Positions 44,084 through 53,544 are shown, numbered from the stretch's first letter. The stretch is DNA of 64,000 nt from Xenococcus sp. PCC 7305 (GCF_000332055.1 NZ_ALVZ01000227.1:42306-106305), one strand, 5' to 3'. Program-made: numbers and translations. The notes: generated by a model from the letters alone, not told the origin.

Positions 44084-45731
44084 AGGGTTTGCTGAGAAAG
44101 AAAAAACCATTAGCAGATAAGGTTTTCAGAGACTAAAAGATTAGTAAAGTGTGAGAAAAATCGCTAAAATACCTCAAAACCCTTGCACTTTATACTTGGA
44201 CAATGTACCGAATTAATAGTGTAGCTAAGAGTAAAGTAAGCAACTTTAATCTACAGACGACAACTCAGCTAGATGAAAATAATAGATGGGTTAAACTAGC
44301 AGAACTAATCCCCTGGTCAGAATTGGAAACAGAATATGCCAGTCAGTTTAGTAAGAAAATGGGGGCTCCAGCAAAGCCCTTTCGCATGGCGTTGGGAGCA
44401 TTAATCATCAAAGAGTATCTCGGGACAAGCGATCGAGAAACCGTAGAACGAATTAAAGAGAGTCCTTATCTACAGTATTTTCTGGGGTTACCAGGATTTA
44501 TCAGCCAAGCACCATTTGAAGCATCGATGTTCGTCTATTTTCGGAAACGATTGAATCAGGAATTAGTCGGAAGAATCAACGACAGAATTGTCCTGAATCT
44601 AATGCCGAAACAGCAGAAGAAAAAACCAGAACAACAGAAAACAGAAGAAAATACGCCAAGAGAATCACAGTCGCCGCAAAATCAAGGGAAATTAATTTTA
44701 GACGACAGTTGTGCGCCAGCAGATATCAACTATCCCACAGACTTGAAACTCTTGAATCAAGCTAGAGAGCAAACAGAAAAGCTCATAGATAGATTGTATG
44801 AACAAGTGAAACAGAAGCTAGATAAGAAACCCAGGACATATAGAAGAATTGCAAGAAAAGACTATTTAGAACTAGCTAAACAACGCCGACCCAAGAGAAA
44901 AAAACTTCGTCAAGCAATTCGCAAGCAACTATCTTATCTCAAAAGAAATCTAGCTCATCTAGATGCACTAGTCGCCGCAGGAGCCAGCTTATCAGAATTA
45001 AATCCGCAGAATTATCGTTTGTTGTTAGTCATCAATGAATTATTTCGACAGCAACAATGGATGTATGAGAATAAAACCAACCGGATTGATGATCGCATAG
45101 TAAGTTTAACTCAACCTCATCTGCGTCCGATTGTCCGAGGAAAAGCCGGAACTCCAGTGGAGTTTGGCGCCAAAATTTCTGTGAGCTACAGTGATGGCTA
45201 TTGTTTTCTCGATCATCTCAGTTGGGACAATTTTAATGAATCACTAGACCTTGAATCACAAGTACAGAAGTATTATCAAAGATTCGGTTGCTATCCCGAA
45301 TCACTTCATGTCGACCAGATTTATCGCACTAGATCCAATCGAGCTTGGTGCAAAAAACGAGGAATTAGGCTGAGTGGGCCACCTCTGGGTCGTCGACCGA
45401 CAAATCGTTCACCAGAGCTGATCCAACAGCAGCGTGAAGATGAAAAATATCGCAATGCCATCGAGGGCAAATTTGGCCAAGCCAAGAGACGCTTTGGTCT
45501 CGGTCGGATTATGACAAAGCTTTCTGATACGTCTGAAAGTAGCATAGCGATTACTTTTCTAGTCATGAACCTTGAACAGTTGCTTAGGCAGCTTTTTCGG
45601 CTATTTTCTTGTCTTTTGATAAATAGCTTGTTTTTCTGGCAGTCTGTTTCGATTGTCCAAGTTCAACAAAGACAATTAAGGCTTAGATTTTAATATCTAT
45701 TAAAATAGGTTAATACTTTTTCAGCAAACCC
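44084..45731 (+). mobile_element. Complete insertion sequence (IS5/IS1182-like), 1648 bp with 4-bp target duplication
   Basis: Left end AGGGTTTGCTGAGAAAG (44084-44100) and right end CTTTTCAGCAAACCCT (45716-45731) are inverted copies with 12 perfectly matched outer bases. Both ends are flanked directly by AAGT (44080-44083 and 45732-45735), a 4-bp target duplication. A single intact transposase gene lies inside. Intact ends, duplication and open frame suggest recent insertion. Confidence 0.9.
44203..45693 (+). CDS. IS5/IS1182-type DDE transposase
   Basis: 496 residues. The N-terminal DUF772 domain (FRMALGALIIKEYLGTSDRETV, YLQYFLGLPGF, FEASMFVYFRKRL) is followed by a Lys/Gln/Glu-rich linker with a catalytic-core strand LILDDSCAPADI (first Asp), a long basic helical insertion, SLHVDQIYRTRSNR (second Asp) and NAIEGKFGQAKRRFG (Glu) before the hydrophobic C terminus. 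All three DDE positions look intact, so the enzyme is probably active. It is the only gene of the element at 44084-45731. Confidence 0.92.
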   Translation: MYRINSVAKSKVSNFNLQTTTQLDENNRWVKLAELIPWSELETEYASQFSKKMGAPAKPFRMALGALIIKEYLGTSDRETVERIKESPYLQYFLGLPGFISQAPFEASMFVYFRKRLNQELVGRINDRIVLNLMPKQQKKKPEQQKTEENTPRESQSPQNQGKLILDDSCAPADINYPTDLKLLNQAREQTEKLIDRLYEQVKQKLDKKPRTYRRIARKDYLELAKQRRPKRKKLRQAIRKQLSYLKRNLAHLDALVAAGASLSELNPQNYRLLLVINELFRQQQWMYENKTNRIDDRIVSLTQPHLRPIVRGKAGTPVEFGAKISVSYSDGYCFLDHLSWDNFNESLDLESQVQKYYQRFGCYPESLHVDQIYRTRSNRAWCKKRGIRLSGPPLGRRPTNRSPELIQQQREDEKYRNAIEGKFGQAKRRFGLGRIMTKLSDTSESSIAITFLVMNLEQLLRQLFRLFSCLLINSLFFWQSVSIVQVQQRQLRLRF

Positions 45732-45776
45732 TAAGTAAACTATCTGAATGGCACGAAAGAAAACTACCTGTCGTGT

Positions 45777-47123
45777 CTATAATATTTTTCTGCCGACTAA
45801 AGCTTCTCTCACTTCCAACATTGCCGAATAAGTTGGCAGAATATGCAAGGTTTCTTCCTTCTTGGTTAACTCCAAAGAAGTCGCGATCGCAGCTCCCAAA
45901 TCTTCCTGAATAATCAACTCAAAATTTGTATTCTCAGCCCCAATCTGCTCGCAACTATATTGTAAACGTAATGCCATATCAAAAAAGCGATCGCCACTAA
46001 CAATCAACTTGCCACCAGTCGCTACCAACTGCTCGGTATCCACATCCCAAATCCAGGAAACATCAGTGCCATCAGGAATGCGATCGTTGAGCACCAACAA
46101 AGTTACCGCCGCTTCTTTGGTCTTATTAATATCATTCACGGCTCGAATAGTTTCATTCATCCCCACAGGATTTTTGGATAATAAAATACGCACCTGTTTA
46201 TCATCAATAGTTAACTCTTCTGCTCTGCCAAAAGCAGCTTTAAAGTTACTAATAGTTTGAAAAATATCTGGCTTAGCAATCCCAAATTCTTGAGCTAACA
46301 ATCCCGCGGCGATCGTATTATATTTATTGTAAACTCCGATCAGAATCTGGCCCCAGTCCTTGCTATCAATAGCCGTTGCATTTTTGGCAAAACCACAACT
46401 AGGACATTCATAATCGCCCAAATGAGATAAATAAACTCCTTGGTAGTTCAATAAAGTGCCGCAGCTAGGGCAATAAATAGAATCAACTGCATGGGGAATT
46501 TCTTCTAAGTATAAATTTGGTTCGCTTAAGCCAAAAAATAAAACTTTTTGCGTTAAATTTTGTCCCAGATAATTTAAAGTCGGATCATCAGCATTCAAGA
46601 CAATTGTTGTGTCCGTAGGTAAAGGTGCGATCGCTTTTTGCCATCTTTGAGCGATCGTATCAACTTCCCCGTATCTATCTAACTGATCGCGAAATAAATT
46701 CAAACCCAAAATATATTTCGGCTGGCAGTCTTTCAATACCAAAGGCAAAATATTTTCATCAACTTCAAGAATGGCATAATCAACATTCAAGTTCCCTGTA
46801 AGATCAGTATCAACCAGCAAAGCAGTAATCAAACCATTAATTAAATTTGCACCACTAGAATTATGGGTAACTCGATAGCCTTGGTCTTCTAAAATAGTTC
46901 TCAAAAGCAAAGAGGTTGTGGTTTTACCATTGGTGCCCACAATGAGAATTACCCCTTGCTTAACCTGCTCAAACATCAGAGGAAGTAGACGAGGATGTAA
47001 GCGACGAGAAATTTCCCCAGGCAACACAGAAGCCGCACCCAAGCGTAGCATTTTGACCATTCCTGTAACGGTTTTTGCGACACCTACGGCTAAACCTAAA
47101 CGAATTCGATCTACCAGTTGCAT
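45777..47123 (-). CDS. murT: MurT, Mur-ligase-like subunit of lipid II isoglutaminyl synthase
   Basis: 448 residues. ATP loop VGTNGKTTTSLLLRTIL near 62-78, Mur-ligase central domain, a zinc ribbon made of two CPSCG motifs (about 213 and 238) inserted in the central domain as in MurT, and the C-terminal DUF1727 domain (LLSKNPVGMNETIRAV). With the glutaminase GatD, MurT amidates the second residue of the lipid II stem peptide. gatD normally lies beside murT, but here the downstream side holds the insertion sequence (45 bp away) and the toxin-antitoxin island, and the upstream gene is a HAD phosphatase. Cyanobacterial homologues are widespread though peptidoglycan amidation is less studied. Confidence 0.9.
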   Translation of the reverse strand: MQLVDRIRLGLAVGVAKTVTGMVKMLRLGAASVLPGEISRRLHPRLLPLMFEQVKQGVILIVGTNGKTTTSLLLRTILEDQGYRVTHNSSGANLINGLITALLVDTDLTGNLNVDYAILEVDENILPLVLKDCQPKYILGLNLFRDQLDRYGEVDTIAQRWQKAIAPLPTDTTIVLNADDPTLNYLGQNLTQKVLFFGLSEPNLYLEEIPHAVDSIYCPSCGTLLNYQGVYLSHLGDYECPSCGFAKNATAIDSKDWGQILIGVYNKYNTIAAGLLAQEFGIAKPDIFQTISNFKAAFGRAEELTIDDKQVRILLSKNPVGMNETIRAVNDINKTKEAAVTLLVLNDRIPDGTDVSWIWDVDTEQLVATGGKLIVSGDRFFDMALRLQYSCEQIGAENTNFELIIQEDLGAAIATSLELTKKEETLHILPTYSAMLEVREALVGRKIL

Positions 47124-47214
47124 TTCTCTTATCCTTTCGACTTGGGATTAATTCGGCTTCAGCCTATCACTTTTCTCCGATTTTCGTGGAACTGATGCTT
47201 AATCCCATAGAAGA

Positions 47215-47880
47215 TTAGTTATTGTGAAGGAGTTTATCGATTAATTCCGCAACGCCATCTCCGCTATTTTTGGTCATTATCCAATCGCTACAATCTTGGA
47301 GCACTGGCAAAGCATTGGCAACTGATACGGACAATCCAGATAGTTTCAACAGCGGAAGATCATTTTCGCCATCTCCGACTCCTACAACTTGCTCTGGAGT
47401 TAAATCCATTTGGCTGAGGGCAGTTTGTAATCCTGAATATTTGTCTACACTTTCTGGCAATAACATCACTGTGTGTTTATTTAAGTTAACTTGCCATGAT
47501 AAACCTAATTCTGCGATAACTTCCGCTGTGGTTTGTCTGTTGTGAACCCAAGTAGAAAAAATAGATTGTCCGATAAATAATGGCTCAACCTGTCGTTGTT
47601 GGAGGGCTTCAATGAGAGAATTAGGAGGGGTTTCACCAAGTAAAGTTGTTTTATTTTCGGTAGGAAAAGAAATTAAAGCTCCATTTTCAGCTACGATACA
47701 GTCAAAGGTTGAGACTTCTGGGAAAATATCGTAGAGGTTATCTAGTCGTCTTCCCGTCACCATAATCAGTTTGCGACCTGTCTCTTGCCAGCTTTTTAAT
47801 GCTAAATAGGTGGATTTTTCAACTTTGCCTTCTGTCGCGATCGTGCCATCATAATCGGTTGCTAATGCTTGATAGTACAT
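47215..47880 (-). CDS. HAD-IIB hydrolase (Cof/sucrose-phosphatase-like)
   Basis: 221 residues. HAD motif I DYDGTIATEG (second Asp replaced by Gly-Thr spacing DYDGT, normal for the family), motif II MVTGRR, Lys of motif III near NKHTVMLL, and motif IV GVGDGENDLPLL are present, with the C2-type cap between them. The family dephosphorylates sugar phosphates, mannosyl-glycerate or related compounds; the substrate cannot be deduced. It is upstream of murT with 91 bp between, same strand, so they may be co-transcribed. Short for a sucrose-phosphate phosphatase. Confidence 0.85.
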   Translation of the reverse strand: MYYQALATDYDGTIATEGKVEKSTYLALKSWQETGRKLIMVTGRRLDNLYDIFPEVSTFDCIVAENGALISFPTENKTTLLGETPPNSLIEALQQRQVEPLFIGQSIFSTWVHNRQTTAEVIAELGLSWQVNLNKHTVMLLPESVDKYSGLQTALSQMDLTPEQVVGVGDGENDLPLLKLSGLSVSVANALPVLQDCSDWIMTKNSGDGVAELIDKLLHNN

Positions 47881-47919
47881 GATGTGGTTTTAGAATTTTA
47901 GTTAATACAGATGATTAAG

Positions 47920-49179
47920 TTACTCATAATTATCTGCTTCTTGCCAATTTTCTTCCTCCCAATCGGGATATTGAGCTGGAGCTTTTCCTCTGCTTTCAAT
48001 GATTGCGCCATAGTCAGTTCCCGAATCATTTACGGTGATTTTCTCTAATTGGATCTCAAATTCCCACCAATCTCCAAAGTCAAAGATATAGGTCATGATT
48101 TCACCTTCTTTTAAAAATAAATCAGCGATACAAACTTCATCCGTAGAAGGAGAACCACTAGCATAGGGATGACTTATATCGACAGTGCAACCAAGCTGAT
48201 TTTTGTAACGAAACATATCTAGATGGTCAGAATCAAAATCAACCGATTCTAATATCAATCGACTAAGAGTTTCTAATGTCATTTGACTAGAAATGGCAAC
48301 TCGCCGCCAGATTTTTCCGAGAGAAACCTTAAATGTATAAATACCAGGGATTTTCTCTGCTTGAGATAGGGTGAGAATGTTTTGCCATTCGGGAAAATAT
48401 GGTTGTAAGATCGGTTGTAATTCTCCAAAGGACATTAGGGAATTTTCCGGAGATTCCCAGATCATTTTTTCTCCAAAAAAAGCATGAGCAAATATTTGGG
48501 TTACAGCATCTCCTAAGGGCAGCTTCTTGATTTTTTTAATTCGATAACCTTTGCCTGCTTGAGGTTTGCCATATTCTATTTGCACGAATCCAAATAGTTT
48601 CATTAATGCCAAATTATGGGTTCCCGGCAAATGGTTTAACCATTTTTGTTCAGCATAGTCAGGGATTCTTTGCTCTTTTTCAGTGCTGAAATTCCAATAT
48701 TGCAGACATTTGGCTCCTTCATTGAAGTTATTATGTCCTTCTCCCAACATCTCATCATTAGCCCGAATCAACCAAGATTCGAGAAGATTGCAGTAGCGTT
48801 CTGTGGGGTTAAAATTTTTCCAGCAAGATAGCAATTCGGAGTTAATTTTTAAAAAAGCTTTTTTCCCACGATGTTCAATTTGTCCTAAGCCAGAAGCTCT
48901 TAGGAGAAGATAAAGACCATTAATTGGGGGATAGGATTTTTGTTGCGGACGCTTAAGATTAGTTGTAATTGGTTCGCTGAGACTTTGATTAAGCTCAGCT
49001 AGGGTCTTCATTGGCAGCAAATTATGTTTACCACTAACTGGAATTCCTTTCTGACCAATAAAATCGAGCAAGGTCTGAAAATCCCGCAGGATACTCCCTG
49101 GTTCTGTTTCTGTAATTTTCTGTTGCTTCAAAAGAGCGATCGCGTCTTCTGACAAGGGTGGCAATCCTTCAGGAATCAT
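47920..49179 (-). CDS. Plasmid pRiA4b ORF-3-family protein
   Basis: 419 residues. The C-terminal 150 residues match the pRiA4b ORF3-like fold (IYTFKVSLGKIWRRVAISSQ, LGCTVDISHPYASGSPSTDE, YIFDFGDWWEFEIQLEKI, ending in an acidic tail). The N-terminal 240 residues are a distinct helical region of unknown function (LLLRASGLGQIEHRGKKAFL) shared by longer members. The family is found on plasmids and in many bacterial genomes, with no clear biochemical role. It lies 40 bp upstream of the HAD gene on the same strand. ATG at 49179. Confidence 0.82.
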   Translation of the reverse strand: MIPEGLPPLSEDAIALLKQQKITETEPGSILRDFQTLLDFIGQKGIPVSGKHNLLPMKTLAELNQSLSEPITTNLKRPQQKSYPPINGLYLLLRASGLGQIEHRGKKAFLKINSELLSCWKNFNPTERYCNLLESWLIRANDEMLGEGHNNFNEGAKCLQYWNFSTEKEQRIPDYAEQKWLNHLPGTHNLALMKLFGFVQIEYGKPQAGKGYRIKKIKKLPLGDAVTQIFAHAFFGEKMIWESPENSLMSFGELQPILQPYFPEWQNILTLSQAEKIPGIYTFKVSLGKIWRRVAISSQMTLETLSRLILESVDFDSDHLDMFRYKNQLGCTVDISHPYASGSPSTDEVCIADLFLKEGEIMTYIFDFGDWWEFEIQLEKITVNDSGTDYGAIIESRGKAPAQYPDWEEENWQEADNYE

Positions 49180-49291
49180 AGTTGTCTTAACATCTCCATG
49201 ACACTAAGGTTTCGATCAAATTCTATTGCGTCATGGAGAAAGTCTTACTGAAAGATTCACGAATCTTTGTCTTGTAAATAGTTGAAGACAA

Positions 49292-51013
49292 TTAACCTTC
49301 AGTAGTTCCTAATTTCTTAAACTTTTTACTTAAAGCTGGAGCATAGAACATAATGGCAATCCCCGAGACGACTAATCCCGAACCGAGCCAGGTTAATGCT
49401 GTTACCCAAGTAGGTTCCCGTTTTACCTGCAAAGTGGATTGTCTTAGATCACCAGGATTCCAAGAAGCTTGGGCAATTTTCCAGCCCTTGTACCAAGTCG
49501 GATGATTCATCCAAACATCCCTTTCTTCAACAAGATTTTCTTGCTGATCTGCGATCGCGATTTTACTGGTCCACATAGCCACTGATTGGGAACCTTCATT
49601 GCGATCGACGATAAAGTCTTCTAGTTTAACCGCAAAGGGCAGTTCAAAAAAATTGGGACTAAAGGCAGCATAAATTTCTCCTTCTGGTTCTGCGATCGCA
49701 GTTGGTTCTGCCCAAGGTAACCAGGCTTCTGTCCCGGCAGGAGTTTTGACTAACAAAGCCGCAGCTCCTTGGATATTGGGATTTTGCGTGGGAACTATTT
49801 CCCGTTCGATTTTGGCATTGGGAATATATTCAGCTAAGGTAATTTGAAAATCTGCCCAACCAGGGGTTACTGATTCTCCCACTGCATATTCCCCAGAGGC
49901 GAAACCCTTAGAGGATTTGGCTGCATAAAAAAGTTGATCATCTTGACCGACAATGACTTTGAAGTAATCTGTGACTTGAGGTGGTGCTACTTGATAAGCA
50001 ATCTCTAAATTGGGAATTGCTGCTCCTGAAATAGAAGCATGAATCGGTGAAAAATCGGGATTGCCAAAGACAAACCATCTTTCTAAACTGTCTTCGGTGG
50101 TAACTGCTAATAGAATCGCAGGATTATTGAATTTATCCGAGGCAGAAATTGGGCGATTGTTGGCATCAAGGCGAAAATCAGGGAAAAAATCTAGGACTTT
50201 TACCTTTAAATCAGCAATTTCTACGGCATTGTCTTGATTTTCTTTAAGGTCAAAAGATCCTGAAGCTATCTCCGATGTAACAATCACTTCTCCCCAAGGA
50301 TGTTCTCTGGGGACAGGAGGAGCTAAAAGTTTTTCTAACTGAGATTTACTCTCGGCTTTAATAATGTCTAATTCCGCAGGGCCTATTTTGACAGTATTGT
50401 AACCATTAGGTGCAACAGCTAAAGAGCGGTTAACTGTTTGACCCATGCGATCGCTATGTAAAGCCAAAGTAACAGCAGGATTGGCAACGGCCGCACCCTC
50501 AATAAAATTAACAGTTTTTACCGTACTGTCGCTGTAACCTTCTAATTCTAAACCTGCAACAAATCGAGGATTAACCGAACCATCGTCTTTAATAAAAATA
50601 TTGCCCCTTTCGATTTCTCCATCAGGATTGAGCACTTCTAAGACATCTCCCTCGATTCGCACGCGATCGTTATAACCCGCATCAGTTCTGACTAGTAGCA
50701 TGCCTTCTACTCCTAGATGGATCACCGCAGCAGAGCCTGCTATCAGGACAATTAAACCAAAATGAGTTATGGCAAAACCAATCTTTCGAGGGCCTCGCCA
50801 AGGATAGCGAGACAATGCCGACAAGCCAATATTTAGCGCGAGCATAAACATCAGTGCGCCAAACCAAGGACTTTTATATATTTCCTGCTGGACAGTAGTT
50901 GTGCCCACCTCAGACTCATAAAAGGTTGCCCAAATCAAAATACCGATAATGATACTGAGTAGGGGAACTGCTAATTTAATTGAACTTATAAAGCGAAAAA
51001 TTCGGTCAAACAT
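49292..51013 (-). CDS. ResB-like cytochrome c biogenesis-type membrane protein
   Basis: 573 residues. N-terminal helices (about 10-30, 48-66, 75-97) with SIKLAVPLLSIIIGILIWATFYES and FAITHFGLIVLIAGSAA, a long extracytoplasmic domain (about 100-535) and a final helix (about 540-560, LGSGLVVSGIAIMFYAPAL). This is the ResB/Ccs1 layout, in which ResB works with CcsA in system II cytochrome c maturation. It is longer and only distantly like the usual cyanobacterial Ccs1, and no ccsA is nearby, so it is more likely a paralogue of uncertain function. The HxGLIVLIAGS stretch holds a conserved His in the helix that in ResB coordinates haem. Confidence 0.7.
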   Translation of the reverse strand: MFDRIFRFISSIKLAVPLLSIIIGILIWATFYESEVGTTTVQQEIYKSPWFGALMFMLALNIGLSALSRYPWRGPRKIGFAITHFGLIVLIAGSAAVIHLGVEGMLLVRTDAGYNDRVRIEGDVLEVLNPDGEIERGNIFIKDDGSVNPRFVAGLELEGYSDSTVKTVNFIEGAAVANPAVTLALHSDRMGQTVNRSLAVAPNGYNTVKIGPAELDIIKAESKSQLEKLLAPPVPREHPWGEVIVTSEIASGSFDLKENQDNAVEIADLKVKVLDFFPDFRLDANNRPISASDKFNNPAILLAVTTEDSLERWFVFGNPDFSPIHASISGAAIPNLEIAYQVAPPQVTDYFKVIVGQDDQLFYAAKSSKGFASGEYAVGESVTPGWADFQITLAEYIPNAKIEREIVPTQNPNIQGAAALLVKTPAGTEAWLPWAEPTAIAEPEGEIYAAFSPNFFELPFAVKLEDFIVDRNEGSQSVAMWTSKIAIADQQENLVEERDVWMNHPTWYKGWKIAQASWNPGDLRQSTLQVKREPTWVTALTWLGSGLVVSGIAIMFYAPALSKKFKKLGTTEG

Positions 51014-51235
51014 TATATTTAAAAGGAAATAGGGAACAGCGAATAGGGAATTGGGTAAGTTTTTAATTCCCCAGTCTCTCGGTAGGTTATGTTAAAACTC
51101 TTAGTTTCAAACCAAATGTAGTTTAATAGTACAAATTATTGTAATGAATAATCTAGATGTTGTGACGACGTTTTAGTTCAATGCAGTATTGACAGCTCCC
51201 TATCTATTTGAGGTTCTAATTGTAGGACTTAATTT

Positions 51236-51841
51236 TCAATTTTCAATTTTCAATTGCTTACTGTTATAAATATTCATCGCTTTCTCCACACCTTCTTTGA
51301 GGCTTTTCTCCACAGCCTTAACCGAAATATCTAACATTTCCTCAATAACTTTCTGCTCTTCTGGGGCGAACTTTCCCAAGACATGACCAATCGTTTGCCT
51401 TTTCCCATCAGACTTGCCAATACCAATCCGTAACCGAGGAAAATCCTGCTTACCCAGATGAGCAATAATCGATTTCATCCCATTATGTCCGCCAGCAGAA
51501 CCCGATCGCCTAATTCTCAATCTGCCCACGGGCAAATCCATATCATCGTAGATAACTAATACAGAATCTGGAGCTATCTTATACCAGTCAATAACGGCTC
51601 TTACTGCCTGTCCAGACCGGTTCATATAAGTAAGAGGTTTGAGTAAACGCATTTTACTGCCATAGGGCGACACTCCCTCAGCAACTAGTCCCTGAAAGCG
51701 TTTGTTTTCCCTCCAAGAAAAACCCCAAGTCTTGGCCAAGCTATCCACCGCCTCAAAGCCAATATTATGTCTGGTCTGATCATATCTAGATTCAGGATTC
51801 CCCAACCCAACTATAAGTTCGGGGACAATTAACTTACTCAT
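51236..51841 (-). CDS. pth: Peptidyl-tRNA hydrolase
   Basis: 201 residues. Conserved blocks are GLGNPESRYDQTRHNIGFEAVD (catalytic His near 26), LLKPLTYMNRSGQAV, DDMDLPVGRLRIRRSGSAGGHNG (with the conserved His) and FPRLRIGIGK. The enzyme recycles peptidyl-tRNAs released from stalled ribosomes and is essential in most bacteria. Start: ATG at 51841; the first 9 residues are non-conserved. The DUF2811 gene lies 189 bp upstream, with a short inverted heptamer pair between them. Confidence 0.96.
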   Translation of the reverse strand: MSKLIVPELIVGLGNPESRYDQTRHNIGFEAVDSLAKTWGFSWRENKRFQGLVAEGVSPYGSKMRLLKPLTYMNRSGQAVRAVIDWYKIAPDSVLVIYDDMDLPVGRLRIRRSGSAGGHNGMKSIIAHLGKQDFPRLRIGIGKSDGKRQTIGHVLGKFAPEEQKVIEEMLDISVKAVEKSLKEGVEKAMNIYNSKQLKIEN

Positions 51842-51847
51842 TTATTT

Positions 51848-52030
51848 AAAGGATGAAGGATAAAGGATGAAGGATGAGGAAAATGTAAATTCAGAGGCAA
51901 TAAGGCAATAGATTAATAATTAACAATGAGTAAAGTGAATAATAACAAAGGATAGAGTAAATTCCTCATCCCTCATCCCTCATAATTCATCCCTTATTAC
52001 TTCCCTCATCCATCTGCCCTCTGCCCTCAT
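51848..52030. repeat. Short inverted pair of GGATGAR arrays, with a GGCAGAR tail, between pth and DUF2811 gene
   Basis: Left array 51848-51880 (AAGGATGAAGGATAAAGGATG), right array 51963-52016 (CTCATCCCTCATCCCTCAT..., degenerating) followed by CTGCCCTCTGCCCTC at 52014-52028. GGATGAGGAA (51871-51880) and TTCCTCATCC (51963-51972) make a 10-bp inner stem around about 82 bp. Two repeat families are fused at the right end. Confidence 0.8.
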
Positions 52031-52252
52031 TTAATATTGTTGAAATAGGGTTTCAAGATACACTTTTGCACAAGCACGGTGGTTTTGGGAAGAATCTTCA
52101 GCTTCGGAACTGCTATTTTGTAATAGAAATAAAGACAATGCTGCGGCAAAAACCCGATCCTGATCCCAATTGGGATGACTTTCCAAGTAACTTTTGAGGG
52201 ATTGGTGAATTTCCTCGGGAATCTCTGCCAAAATGCTAACGGCGGATTTCAT
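52031..52252 (-). CDS. DUF2811 small cyanobacterial protein
   Basis: 73 residues: SILAEIPEEIHQSLKSYLESHP followed by WDQDRVFAAALSLFLLQN, the DUF2811 pattern, which looks like a ribbon-helix-helix-type fold without a clear DNA-binding strand. Function unknown, restricted to cyanobacteria. Its last codons abut the repeat block at 51848-52030. The 465-bp region upstream contains the DnaA-box-like cluster and presumably the promoter. Confidence 0.72.
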   Translation of the reverse strand: MKSAVSILAEIPEEIHQSLKSYLESHPNWDQDRVFAAALSLFLLQNSSSEAEDSSQNHRACAKVYLETLFQQY

Positions 52253-52717
52253 ATTAATTTTCGGTTGCTCCTGCTAGTAAAATAAAAATTTTAATTTCTC
52301 TGCGATCGCCTATGGCCTTCCTGGGCAAAACAATATTTTTTAGTTTTTTTTGGGTAAAATAATTTTGCACTTTCTATAGGGTAGGTTGGACTATTCTCGT
52401 CTAGAAGGGGGTGGGTTTGTCAATATTGCAAAATATTAATATTTTTTTGATGGTCGTTGTAACTTAACGAGACAATAAGCCTTTAAGGGTATTTTTTGTT
52501 ACCTTTGTTTACAAAGACGGGGTTTGCAATATCGTTGTAGAGCCAAAAGAATAAAATCCCCCGTTAGTTATGGAAAGAATGATTATCTCGTTCTTGCCTG
52601 TGGAAAAGTCTGGGTAAAATGGGGAAAAACCTGTAAGTCTTTGTGGAAATGGTGGGGAATCTATGGGGTAAAAACCCTGTAAAAAATAAGAATTGATAAT
52701 TTTACGGATCTGCTAAT
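52253..52717. other. Gene-free stretch with a cluster of DnaA-box-like 9-mers
   Basis: 465 bp without an open frame. AT-rich in its first half. In 52599-52674 six 9-mers of the form TGKGGWAAA lie in one orientation: TGTGGAAAA (52599), TGGGTAAAA (52611), TGGGGAAAA (52620), TGTGGAAAT (52642), TGGGGAATC (52653) and TGGGGTAAA (52664); TGTGGATGG follows at 52731 inside the Crp gene. The first is the complement of TTTTCCACA, the cyanobacterial DnaA box. Confidence 0.4.
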
Positions 52718-53419
52718 TTAGCGATCGCTTTGTGGATGGGGAAGACAAATTAGGCTATCATTGCGGATTAGGATTAGCCCCTGACGTCGCAATTTCCCCA
52801 TTAAACGAGTTACTGTCACTCTTGTCGCCCCAATTATACTACCAATTTGGGCGTGGGTGAGCAAATAGGGAAGATAGTAGCCGTCTTCTCCCAGTTGACC
52901 ATGTTCTTTTATAATCACTTTTAAAAAGCTTAACAAACGGTCGATAGTTTTTCTTTGACCTAAAGCCATCAGTAACAATGAGCGATACTGATTTTGCGAT
53001 CGCAGGCTCTCATAGACTTCTTGGCGAAAATTTGTCCAATTCTCTAAATCCTGCCAATATAGCCAAATCACATGGGTGTCATCCCAATGAGCATAGGCTT
53101 GGACTTTAAAATCAGACTGGGCGGCAATTTCAAAAGGCTTGCCGGCACTAACAAACCCCAAAAAATTATCTTGGGGGAAATCGCTGTCGGATTCTGCACC
53201 ATGGGAAATCAACTCGTCTTCGTCGATGATCGGAGATTGATTTGTCCCTACTAGACGAACTGCCCCTTGAGTCACTAGATAAAGCAAACCTGAGCGTATA
53301 GGAATTAGTTCATCTTTACGAAAAAGGCGGTCACGATAATGAGTTTGCCCCCATTCTGTGATTTTTTGCCATATGAGAAAAGGACGTGATGCCTCGGGAG
53401 AATTATCGGAAAATTGCAT
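52718..53419 (-). CDS. Crp/Fnr-family transcription regulator
   Basis: 233 residues: N-terminal cNMP-like beta barrel with several gaps relative to CRP (about 20-125), a dimer helix (LLLMALGQRKTIDRLLSFLKV) and a C-terminal winged helix with HTH LTHAQIGSIIGATRVTVTRLMGKLRRQGLI. It is not NtcA: the HTH and the barrel differ from the highly conserved NtcA sequence. The residues that bind cAMP phosphate in CRP (GERS-type) are missing, so it may not respond to cAMP. Target genes are unknown. Cyanobacteria have several such regulators. ATG at 53419. Confidence 0.85.
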   Translation of the reverse strand: MQFSDNSPEASRPFLIWQKITEWGQTHYRDRLFRKDELIPIRSGLLYLVTQGAVRLVGTNQSPIIDEDELISHGAESDSDFPQDNFLGFVSAGKPFEIAAQSDFKVQAYAHWDDTHVIWLYWQDLENWTNFRQEVYESLRSQNQYRSLLLMALGQRKTIDRLLSFLKVIIKEHGQLGEDGYYLPYLLTHAQIGSIIGATRVTVTRLMGKLRRQGLILIRNDSLICLPHPQSDR

Positions 53420-53544
53420 GGCTAATCTTGATGCGCGGGAGTAATAAAAAATAGAGAAGAAGCATTGATTTGTAAGCTTTTGGGTTATGGCTAACTGTCA
53501 GCTTATTTACGCCCACGGCTTCTGGGAAGATATAGAGAATTAAA
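53420..53544. other. Upstream region of the Crp-family gene
   Basis: No gene. GAATTAAAAC at 53532-53541 precedes the left GGCAGAR array in the same TTAAAA(C/T)GAAGGCAG context as at 33361-33378; a 69-codon open frame on the minus strand across this block is repeat-derived and dismissed. Confidence 0.4.
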
